NCBI GenBank assembly: GCA_020635035.1
Contig: JACKAO010000006.1
Span: forward strand, 186,001-250,000
DNA from: Calditrichia bacterium
GTDB taxonomy: Bacteria; Calditrichota; Calditrichia; Calditrichales; J004
Reading direction: 5' to 3'
Length of the DNA: 64,000 bases
Below, piece after piece: positions 52,590 through 59,683 of this stretch. Each line of letters opens with the position of its first letter. Position 1 is the stretch's first letter. The translations under genes and the position numbers were made by a program. The notes under the pieces are model-generated. The model was given only the letters and a program-made list of their open reading frames with translations. It was not told the DNA's origin and searched no databases.

Positions 52590-53669
52590 ATGTCTGAAAA
52601 AATTAAAAATGCATCGGTTGTGTTGCTAATCTGGACAGCCGTTGGTTTTCTTTACTCGCTGCAATCGTACTATTATCGGATTCAGGTGAATCAGCAGGCA
52701 GACTGGCTTAAAATATTAATGGTAGATACGCCTTATTTTGTTTTTTGGTCATTCTTTACGCCTATACCGCTCTATTTTTCCAGACGATTTCCTTTTGTGA
52801 AGAAAAACTGGCTAAGTCTGTTGGTAATACATTTTATGCTGGCTATGGTAATAGCGTTTATCCATTCGCTTATTTATATGACGTTCAGAATGTACATAAC
52901 CATAGGTTCGTTTCAGGATATAGAGATTGCCAGTATTTATATTAACGCGGTCGCAAATTTTGATTACGGTATTCTGGTTTATTTTGTTATTCTGCTTGTA
53001 CTAAATGTACTTGAGTATTACAAACGTTTTCAGCAGGAAAAAACCCAAAACGCAGAGTTACAGTCTGCTTTGATCACCGCGCAGTTAGATGCCCTTAAAA
53101 TGAAATTACAGCCCCACTTTTTGTTCAATACACTTAATTCAATTTCTGTGTTAATAAAAGATAATCCACAGAAGGCAGGCGAAACCGTTAACCGTTTAAG
53201 CGATTTATTGCGTCATGTACTTAACAACGTTGATGACCAGTTTACTGAACTGGAAAATGAAATTTCTTTTATCCGTCAATATCTGGCGATTGAAAAAGTC
53301 CGTTTTGGTGAACGTTTAACTGTCACGATAGAACTTGATGATGGCTTAAAAAAAGTTCCGGTGCCATCCTTGTTGCTGCAGCCGATAGTGGAAAATGCTA
53401 TCCGGCATGGAATTGCCAGACGCAGGGGAAAAGGTGTAATTGATATAAAGGTTTTCAAAAACAATCATTTTCTTACTATCGATGTATCAGATAATGGGAT
53501 AGGATACAATCCGCAAAAAGGGGAATTAGAAAAAGGTTTGGGATTAAAAATAACTACGGATCGTTTGAAATCTCTTTTTGGTGATGAGTACAAGCTGAAT
53601 ATTGTGGCGGTTAAAAGCGGCGGAACGAAAGTTAGTTTACAGATTCCTGTACCGGGAGAATCCAAATGA
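52590..53669 (+). CDS. LytS/YehU-type sensor histidine kinase
   Basis: 359 residues. Four hydrophobic segments fill the first 145 residues (VVLLIWTAVGFLYSLQSYY, YFVFWSFFTPIPLYFS, LSLLVIHFMLAMVIAFIHSLIYM, YGILVYFVILLVLNVLEYY). A short coiled-coil leads to the His_kinase domain with LKMKLQPHFLFNTLNSIS (phosphorylated His at about 176) and LLLQPIVENAIRHGIARR (N box), then DNGIGYNP and GLGLKITTDRL (G boxes). There is no separate sensor domain, so the membrane part likely senses an envelope signal. The response regulator gene overlaps it by 4 bp. A 22-bp dyad lies upstream. Confidence 0.94.
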   Translation: MSEKIKNASVVLLIWTAVGFLYSLQSYYYRIQVNQQADWLKILMVDTPYFVFWSFFTPIPLYFSRRFPFVKKNWLSLLVIHFMLAMVIAFIHSLIYMTFRMYITIGSFQDIEIASIYINAVANFDYGILVYFVILLVLNVLEYYKRFQQEKTQNAELQSALITAQLDALKMKLQPHFLFNTLNSISVLIKDNPQKAGETVNRLSDLLRHVLNNVDDQFTELENEISFIRQYLAIEKVRFGERLTVTIELDDGLKKVPVPSLLLQPIVENAIRHGIARRRGKGVIDIKVFKNNHFLTIDVSDNGIGYNPQKGELEKGLGLKITTDRLKSLFGDEYKLNIVAVKSGGTKVSLQIPVPGESK

Positions 53670-54421
53670 TCCGCACAATTATTGTTGATGATGAACCGCT
53701 GGCCCGCAAAGGTATCAGGTTTTTTCTGCAGAATCAGCAAGATTTTGAGATTATTGCGGAATGTGAAGATGGCCTTGAAGCCATTGAAAAAATTGAAACA
53801 TCAAAACCTGACCTTGCTTTTTTAGATATTCAGATGCCTGAAATTGACGGATTTGATGTCCTTAATAATCTGCATCCGGAATCAATACCTTTTGTTGTTT
53901 TTGTAACGGCGTATGATCAGTTTGCTTTAAAAGCTTTCCAGGCACATGCAGTGGATTATATTCTTAAACCAATCCATGAAGAACAATTCTATAAAGCCTT
54001 GCAGCGGATACGTTTACTTGTAAAGGCAAAAAACGAACCGCAACAAATTTCCAATGTATCAACTCTTTTAAAGGAAATACAGGCAAAACCTAAAGTTATT
54101 AAAAGGTTTATTGTTCGGGAAAAGAATAAACTGATCATTGTGCCGGTAGAACAGGTCGATGTTCTTGAAGCTAAAGGTGATTATATCACTCTGAAAGGTT
54201 TTGACAAAAAATATATCATCCGCGAAACACTTATAAACCTGGATCGAAATCTGGATCCTGCTCATTTTGTACGTGTAAACCGCTCCACAATTTTGCGATT
54301 AACACTAATTAAAGAACTTCAGCCATTATCAAAAGGTGATCATATAATTAAACTGAAAAATGGTGAAGAATACATGCTGAGTCGTAATTATCGGGATAAT
54401 GTCTTTAATTCCCTGAGTTAG
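53666..54421 (+). CDS. LytTR-family response regulator
   Basis: 251 residues. Receiver domain: TIIVDDEPLARKGIRFFL, the phosphorylated Asp 54 in LAFLDIQMPEIDGFDVL, VFVTAYDQFALKAF and DYILKPI. The C-terminal LytTR DNA-binding domain (about 140-250) includes FIVREKNKLIIVPVEQVDVLEAKGDYITL and FVRVNRSTILRLTLIKEL. It should regulate genes through LytTR-type direct repeats. The start overlaps the kinase stop (ATGA), so the two form one operon. Likely targets include the surface protein gene directly downstream, where I note repeats and a dyad. That link is inference. Confidence 0.95.
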   Translation: MIRTIIVDDEPLARKGIRFFLQNQQDFEIIAECEDGLEAIEKIETSKPDLAFLDIQMPEIDGFDVLNNLHPESIPFVVFVTAYDQFALKAFQAHAVDYILKPIHEEQFYKALQRIRLLVKAKNEPQQISNVSTLLKEIQAKPKVIKRFIVREKNKLIIVPVEQVDVLEAKGDYITLKGFDKKYIIRETLINLDRNLDPAHFVRVNRSTILRLTLIKELQPLSKGDHIIKLKNGEEYMLSRNYRDNVFNSLS

Positions 54422-54431
54422 TATTTCCGTT

Positions 54432-54516
54432 TTGCCGCAATAAAAATCCACTTCATCGCAAATCGCTTGGTAATCCGCAAGGTACTTCTTAACTATTTTG
54501 CAAATGATGCAGTTAA
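54432..54516. promoter_or_regulatory. Repeat-rich promoter region after the LytTR regulator
   Basis: It holds TTGCCGCAA (54432-54440), four short ATC-starting repeats (at 54446, 54455, 54462 and 54473), and TTAACT (54489-54494) paired with AGTTAA (54511-54516). The latter is about 20 bp before the next ATG. Repeated short elements are the usual target type of LytTR regulators, but I cannot match the consensus precisely. Confidence 0.3.
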
Positions 54517-54534
54517 AATCAAACAGGAGATTGT

Positions 54535-56844
54535 ATGAAGATATCCGATATAATTATAAGTATTCTCTTATTTCCTTTCTTAATACATGCACAGCAGTTT
54601 TCAAGAATTGAAAGCGGAGCAGTTGTAAATGATGGCGGAGACTCACGATCTGTAAATTGGGTTGATTATGACAATGATGGTGATCTTGACTTGTTTATAA
54701 CCAATGGCCCATCAGGCGGTCAGAATAATTTCTTCTACGAAAATATGTCTGATGGTACATTTATCAAGATCGATAACCTGACTATTACACAGGATAATGC
54801 CCCTTCTGACGGTAGCACCTGGGCAGATTTCAACAATGATGGTTTCAGTGATCTTTTTGTTGCCAACTGGTACGGAGAGAACAATCTTCTTTACATAAAC
54901 AATGGCGATAAAACCTTTACCTTTCTTCCAGATACATCAACACGAAGCGGCGGATTTTCCGAATCGGGTTCCTGGGCTGATCTGAATGGAGATGCTTTTG
55001 TTGATCTGTTTGTTGCAAATAGCGGTGGTGATCTTAAAAATTTCGTTTATATGAATGGAACGACAGAAAAGTTTAGCAGAATTTCGGGAATTGGCATCAC
55101 CGAAGATGGCGGAACATCACGTCATATGGATTTCGCGGATTTTGATAATGATGGTTTACTGGATTTGTTTGTTCCCAATGAAGACAATGAAAAAAACTTT
55201 CTGTACAAAGCAAACAATGAAGCGGGTTTTACAAAAATAATGGATGGTGAAATTGCTACAAATACAGCATCTTCGTTTGGCAGCAGCTGGGGAGATTATG
55301 ATAACGACGGGGATTTCGATTTATTTGTAGCCAATTGGGGTAATCAGAATAATTATTTATACAGAAACGAAGGTAACGGATCATTCTCGAAAATTACAGA
55401 AGGAATTGTTGTTAATGATCATGGATATTCAGTTGGTTCAGCCTGGGCCGATGTGGATAATGATGGCGATCTGGATTTATTTGTGGCAAATGCATTCAGT
55501 AGTTCTGAAACAAATAACTTTCTTTATCTTAATAATGGAGATGGCAGTTTCAATAAAGATACAAGCATTGTTTCAACGGAGAAAGGTTGGGGATATGGAG
55601 CCAGTTTTGGCGATTATAACCGCGATGGCTATCTTGATCTGGCTGTAGCAAAGTGTTTTAACGCCAGTGAAAACAACGCCTTGTTTTTAAATAATGGCGG
55701 ATTAAACAACTGGATTACTCTGAAGCTATCAGGCTCCGTATCTAACCGCTCGGCTATTGGAGCCAGGGTGCGAATAAAGGCTGTCATTAATGGTTCAGAA
55801 ACCTGGCAGATGCGTCATGTCTCGGGTCAGAACGGATATTGCGGACAAAATCTTGAACTCCACTTTGGTTTAGGAGACGCAAATAAGATCGACTCAGTAC
55901 TTGTATATTGGCCGTCAGGTCAGCTGCAGGTATTGGACCAGGTGATTGCTAATCAGGTTTTAAATATTAAGGAAACGGTACCGCAAGGATATCTCCGGCC
56001 ACATTTTAAAGCAGATAAACGAATGGGTTTTGGAAACACAGTCGTTAAATTCACTGATTTATCTGTATTCGATGATAAGATGCCTGTCATCTCTTATGCC
56101 TGGGATTTTGATGGTGATGATGAAACCGACAGCATAGAGAAAGATCCTGTTTGGGAATATGACTCCCTGGGTGTTTATACTGTAAAGCTGACGGTTAATA
56201 ATGAATTAGGTTCAGAGAACAAAATATTCACTGATTATATTCATATTAAGAGAAAACCGGGCACTCCCGTTGTTTTGAACACTTTCCCTTCCCGTTACGA
56301 TACAACCATTGCAAAACGTGAAGAAATTAAATTTAGAGTTAATGCTGTTGATACATCCATGTATTCTCTGAGTTATTCATGGACTCTAAATGGATTGGAA
56401 AAATCGAAAGATACCACCTATGCTTACAGGGCATCGTCATTCAATGTACCCAGAACAGACACAGTAAGTCTTGAGATTTCTAATGGATATAATATTCAAA
56501 GTATAAATTGGTTAATAAATGTTATTAATGACGTATCGTCGATAGAAGCAGGAAATACGGGTTTCCCGTTATCGTATCAATTAAATGAAAATTACCCTAA
56601 TCCATTTAACCCGACAACTATAATTAAATATACGATTCCTGGAAATCAGGCATCATTAACACATGTTTCGCTTTCTGTGTATGATTTGATAGGCCGCCAG
56701 GTAACAAAGCTGGTTGACAAGAAACATTCTCCCGGAGAGTATGCAGTTACTTTTGACGGGGCAAATCTGAGCAGCGGAATCTACTACTATAAGATACAAT
56801 CAGGATCATTCAGTCAGGTAAAGCGAATGCTGTTGTTGAAATAA
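54535..56844 (+). CDS. FG-GAP / ASPIC-UnbV / PKD surface protein, T9SS cargo
   Basis: 769 residues with a signal peptide ending IHAQQ. Residues about 25-390 contain seven FG-GAP/VCBS repeats (DYDNDGDLDLFI, DFNNDGFSDLFV, DLNGDAFVDLFV, DFDNDGLLDLFV, DYDNDGDFDLFV, DVDNDGDLDLFV, DYNRDGYLDLAV), a calcium-binding propeller. An ASPIC/UnbV domain (about 395-480) includes SAIGARVRIKAVINGSETWQMRHVS and LHFGLGDANKIDSVLVYWPSGQ. A PKD domain (about 500-575) has VVKFTDLSVFDDKMPVISYAWDFDGDD. The end is a T9SS domain (NENYPNPFNPTTIIKYTI...KRMLLLK). AGGAG lies 5 bp before the ATG. It follows the LytS/LytTR operon, which may control it. Function unknown; adhesion or surface binding is likely. Confidence 0.9.
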   Translation: MKISDIIISILLFPFLIHAQQFSRIESGAVVNDGGDSRSVNWVDYDNDGDLDLFITNGPSGGQNNFFYENMSDGTFIKIDNLTITQDNAPSDGSTWADFNNDGFSDLFVANWYGENNLLYINNGDKTFTFLPDTSTRSGGFSESGSWADLNGDAFVDLFVANSGGDLKNFVYMNGTTEKFSRISGIGITEDGGTSRHMDFADFDNDGLLDLFVPNEDNEKNFLYKANNEAGFTKIMDGEIATNTASSFGSSWGDYDNDGDFDLFVANWGNQNNYLYRNEGNGSFSKITEGIVVNDHGYSVGSAWADVDNDGDLDLFVANAFSSSETNNFLYLNNGDGSFNKDTSIVSTEKGWGYGASFGDYNRDGYLDLAVAKCFNASENNALFLNNGGLNNWITLKLSGSVSNRSAIGARVRIKAVINGSETWQMRHVSGQNGYCGQNLELHFGLGDANKIDSVLVYWPSGQLQVLDQVIANQVLNIKETVPQGYLRPHFKADKRMGFGNTVVKFTDLSVFDDKMPVISYAWDFDGDDETDSIEKDPVWEYDSLGVYTVKLTVNNELGSENKIFTDYIHIKRKPGTPVVLNTFPSRYDTTIAKREEIKFRVNAVDTSMYSLSYSWTLNGLEKSKDTTYAYRASSFNVPRTDTVSLEISNGYNIQSINWLINVINDVSSIEAGNTGFPLSYQLNENYPNPFNPTTIIKYTIPGNQASLTHVSLSVYDLIGRQVTKLVDKKHSPGEYAVTFDGANLSSGIYYYKIQSGSFSQVKRMLLLK

Positions 56845-56864
56845 GACAGGACAGGGAATAATTT

Positions 56865-56915
56865 AACCGCAGATCCTTAGTATAATTTAATGCGGTTGTG
56901 TGTGATTATAACGCA
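56865..56915 (+). other. Competing hairpins downstream of the FG-GAP gene
   Basis: AACCGCA (56865-56871) pairs with TGCGGTT (56891-56897); the latter can instead pair with AACGCA (56910-56915). Such alternatives are seen in attenuators, but no U-tract follows, so a plain weak terminator is as likely. Confidence 0.3.
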
Positions 56916-56971
56916 TAAAAATTTATATTTATCTTCTTTGTTTTTTTGAATTAAAAACGCTTAAAATTGTG

Positions 56972-56984
56972 TTATGTAATTTGA
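56972..56984. repeat. TTATGTAATTTGA motif, second copy
   Basis: An exact 13-bp match to 41064-41076 ahead of the amidase gene. It lies about 20 bp upstream of the next ATG (57006), at a distance where it could overlap the promoter or an operator. Confidence 0.35.
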
Positions 56985-57005
56985 TAATTAGAAAGAAGAT
57001 AAACC

Positions 57006-57635
57006 ATGTTTTTTGACACACTCTCTTCCCGTACACATTTATTAAAGTCTATCGTAATTTCAGCGTTCCTGATTGCCCTGATTCTTATTTTTCTGCCACC
57101 TGAAAAAACTCTTGGTCCGGTCATAAAACTGGTTTATCTGCATGCTGCACTGGTTCAGACAAGCTTACTTCTTTTTGTTACTGCCGGAGTTACAGGCTTT
57201 CTGGATCTTTTTCTAAACCGAAAGAGACTTTATGCATGGTCAATGGTTTCTCAGAAGATGGCAATAATTACTTGGGTATTTTATCTGCTGTCCAGTATGA
57301 TTGTAACTTACCTGTCGTGGGGTGTGGCTATTGCCTGGGAAGAACCACGTGTACAGATGTCAATCCGGGTATTTATTCTTTCCCTGGTCTTTTTTATTGT
57401 GTCTGTATGGTTAAACAACCGAAAAATAGGGGATATAATAAATATAATTACAGCAGTTCTTGTTGTTCTGCTTTCACTTACGGCTGTAAATATTCGTCAT
57501 CCTAATAATCCTGTTGGAGAATCAGAATCTGTATTATATGCAATCGCTTTTTATTTTGTATTGGTACTGACCATGATTTTCACTTTACAGCTAATGCGAC
57601 TCATCTTCAAAAATACACTTGAACAAAAAGAATAA
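57006..57635 (+). CDS. Six-TM membrane protein, remote CcmC/CcsA resemblance
   Basis: 209 residues with about six transmembrane segments. KLVYLHAALVQTSLLLFVTAGVTGF resembles the first His-bearing helix of CcmC-type heme proteins (IYxHVPSAW). LSWGVAIAWEEPRVQMSIRVFILSLVFF aligns by eye with the tryptophan-rich WGTWWVWDARLTS region, but the WWD signature is degraded here. AVNIRHPNNPVGESES resembles the later His motif. It may be a divergent heme-handling protein, or a membrane protein that only shares the fold. No cytochrome c maturation genes are nearby. The start has AAGAAGAT upstream. The call is low to moderate confidence. Confidence 0.5.
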   Translation: MFFDTLSSRTHLLKSIVISAFLIALILIFLPPEKTLGPVIKLVYLHAALVQTSLLLFVTAGVTGFLDLFLNRKRLYAWSMVSQKMAIITWVFYLLSSMIVTYLSWGVAIAWEEPRVQMSIRVFILSLVFFIVSVWLNNRKIGDIINIITAVLVVLLSLTAVNIRHPNNPVGESESVLYAIAFYFVLVLTMIFTLQLMRLIFKNTLEQKE

Positions 57636-57769
57636 ATGGTTTCTGCAATCTCCGCTTCTACCTTTCAATTTTATCAAGACTATTGTGTAAGCAGGTAAAA
57701 TAAAATTCATCTTATTAGTTTTTTTAACTATCTTCCAGACTAAATAATATTATAAAGGTGTCTTTTTAT

Positions 57770-58534
57770 ATGGAAGCCAGACCTTATATACTTAAAGAAA
57801 CAAGTTTAAAAGCTGTACAGCAAAACTCATTTGAAATAGCTGTGTTACCCTGGGGTGCAACAGAAGCTCATAACTATCATCTCCCCTATGGTACAGATAT
57901 TTATGAAGCAGAATATATTGCTGCAGAAGCAGCCGGATTAGCATGGGAAAAGAATGTAAAGCTGATCGTTTTACCGGCAGTTCCATTTGGGGTTAACACG
58001 CAGCAACTGGATATCCCGCTTACTATTAACATGAACCCATCCACGCAATCATTTATTCTTGAAGATGTTATAGAAAGCCTGGAGCATCATAGTATAGAAA
58101 AATTGGTAATTCTGAATAGCCATGGGGGGAATAATTTCCGTCAAATGGTGCGTGAACTGCAAAGAAAAACAGACATTTTTTTGTGCACCCTGGACTGGTT
58201 TAAAATTGCAGAACCGCTTAAAATATTTGATGAACCGGGTGACCATGCGGGTGAAATGGAAACAAGCCTGCTAATGCATTTTAATCCCGAATTAGTGCGT
58301 TCTTTAAACGAAGCCGGAGATGGTTCTGCTAAGAAGTTCAGTATCAATGCCTTTAATCAGGGGTGGGCATGGGCACCGCGACAATGGACGAGTGTTACAA
58401 ATGATACCGGAGTGGGGAATCCTGCGCAGGCGAATGCTGAAAAGGGAAAAAAATACCTTCAAGAAATCAGTCAAATAATTGCTGACTTTTTTGTTGAATT
58501 ATCAGAAACTGAAATTAAAGAAATGTATAAATAA
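57770..58534 (+). CDS. Creatininase-family metalloamidohydrolase
   Basis: Start at 57770 (MEARPYILKETS), with AAAGG at about 57755 upstream; the in-frame GTG at 57758 overlaps that site. About 254 residues. Conserved metal-site motifs are VLPWGATEAHNYHLPYGTDIYEAE (Glu and His; family form GxxExHGxHLP) and the Asp of GTD, plus NSHGGN and EPGDHAGEMETSLLMHF. The family includes creatininase, FAPy-deformylase (ArfB) and mycofactocin MftE, so the substrate cannot be named from sequence. It belongs to a di-metal cyclic-amide or amide hydrolase fold. The neighbouring genes do not define its pathway; the next gene is a secreted CBM9-like protein. Confidence 0.88.
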   Translation: MEARPYILKETSLKAVQQNSFEIAVLPWGATEAHNYHLPYGTDIYEAEYIAAEAAGLAWEKNVKLIVLPAVPFGVNTQQLDIPLTINMNPSTQSFILEDVIESLEHHSIEKLVILNSHGGNNFRQMVRELQRKTDIFLCTLDWFKIAEPLKIFDEPGDHAGEMETSLLMHFNPELVRSLNEAGDGSAKKFSINAFNQGWAWAPRQWTSVTNDTGVGNPAQANAEKGKKYLQEISQIIADFFVELSETEIKEMYK

Positions 58535-58553
58535 AAATTGGATTGGATCCGGG

Positions 58554-59633
58554 ATGTACAATAATATGAGTTTTTATGGTATGAAACTTTTTGTTTTATT
58601 TTTATTTATGATTGGCTTTGGTCAGGCCCAGGAAATAAGAGAATATGTTGTAAAAAAAACACTGGATGCACCTGTTATTGATGGTAAACTGGATGAAGCC
58701 GCCTGGCAGAATGCTGCACTTACAGAATCTTTTGTAATTTACCAGACCGGAGCAGCAACTCAGTTAAATACGCAATGTAAATTGCTATGGGACGAAAGTT
58801 ATCTTTACATTGGCTTTATTTGTGAAGACCCGGATGTCTGGGCAACTCTTGAAAATCGTGATGATCACCTTTGGAATGGTGAAGTTGTTGAAATTTTATG
58901 CGATCCTGATGATGATGAGCTTAACTACTTTGAAGTCCAGGTAAATCCTTTGGGAACTTTGCTGGACTTATTTTTAAATAAGGCCTACTATGCTGGCGGT
59001 ACTGCTGATTTAGGTCTTACCTTTGATAGTCTTAAAGCAGGAATCTGGGTTGAAGGAACATTAAATAACCAGGATGATACAGACAGTTTATGGCAGTGTG
59101 AAGTTGCCCTTCCATTTGCAGAAATTGCATTTATGGCACCGACACTACACTTCCCCCCTGTCGACGGAGAACATTGGCGAATTTTACTGACACGATATGA
59201 TTATGAACGCAGCGGCGATAAGACCATTGAAGTGTCGTCCTGGAATCAGACCGATTCACGAGGCTTTCATGTGCCATCAAAGTTTGGCAAAATAATTTTT
59301 TCTGACTCATTAATCATTAACTCTCTTAATCCGGGCAAAAGCCTGAATATTGTTGAAGATTTTAAACTTTTTCAAAATTATCCCAATCCATTCAATCCTT
59401 CAACAACCATCAGCTATCAGTTACAGAAGAATCAAAAAATAAATTTATCTGTTTACAGCAATTCCGGGCAGATTGTCAAAGAATTATATAATGGCACTCA
59501 ATTTGCGGGTTTACACAATATAATATGGGATGGTAATGATAATAATGGCAGAAAAGTATCATCTGGATTGTATTGTATAAGGCTTAAAACCAATAATTCT
59601 GTACAATCCAATAAAATGATCCTGCTAAAATAA
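58554..59633 (+). CDS. CBM9-like secreted protein, T9SS cargo
   Basis: The start is uncertain. ATGs at 58554, 58566 and 58581 are all possible; the last gives MKLFVLFLFMIGFGQAQ as signal peptide. About 350 residues. Residues following the signal form a carbohydrate-binding module family 9-like domain: APVIDGKLDEAAWQNAALTESF, LLWDESYLYIGFICEDPD, LWNGEVVEILCDPDDDELNYFEVQVNP, VEVSSWNQTDSRGFHVPSKFGKIIF. A T9SS domain follows (FKLFQNYPNPFNPSTTISY ... NKMILLK). The T9SS region contains a 51-bp DNA segment identical to one in the next gene. It is likely a surface carbohydrate-binding protein. Confidence 0.85.
   Translation: MYNNMSFYGMKLFVLFLFMIGFGQAQEIREYVVKKTLDAPVIDGKLDEAAWQNAALTESFVIYQTGAATQLNTQCKLLWDESYLYIGFICEDPDVWATLENRDDHLWNGEVVEILCDPDDDELNYFEVQVNPLGTLLDLFLNKAYYAGGTADLGLTFDSLKAGIWVEGTLNNQDDTDSLWQCEVALPFAEIAFMAPTLHFPPVDGEHWRILLTRYDYERSGDKTIEVSSWNQTDSRGFHVPSKFGKIIFSDSLIINSLNPGKSLNIVEDFKLFQNYPNPFNPSTTISYQLQKNQKINLSVYSNSGQIVKELYNGTQFAGLHNIIWDGNDNNGRKVSSGLYCIRLKTNNSVQSNKMILLK
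59367..59417 (+). repeat. 51-bp exact repeat, copy 1 (sorting domain)
   Basis: Identical to 60923-60973. It encodes LFQNYPNPFNPSTTISY of the sorting domain. Flanking bases differ immediately on both sides. Confidence 0.9.
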
Positions 59634-59683
59634 TAAAAGTCATATAGCCATCTTAATTTTTAACCAATTATAAAGAGGCTATC

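Noticed and set aside
57636..57698. 21-codon open frame beginning right after the CcmC-like gene
   Set aside because: No ribosome-binding site and no sign of selection; the region is AT-rich leader DNA.
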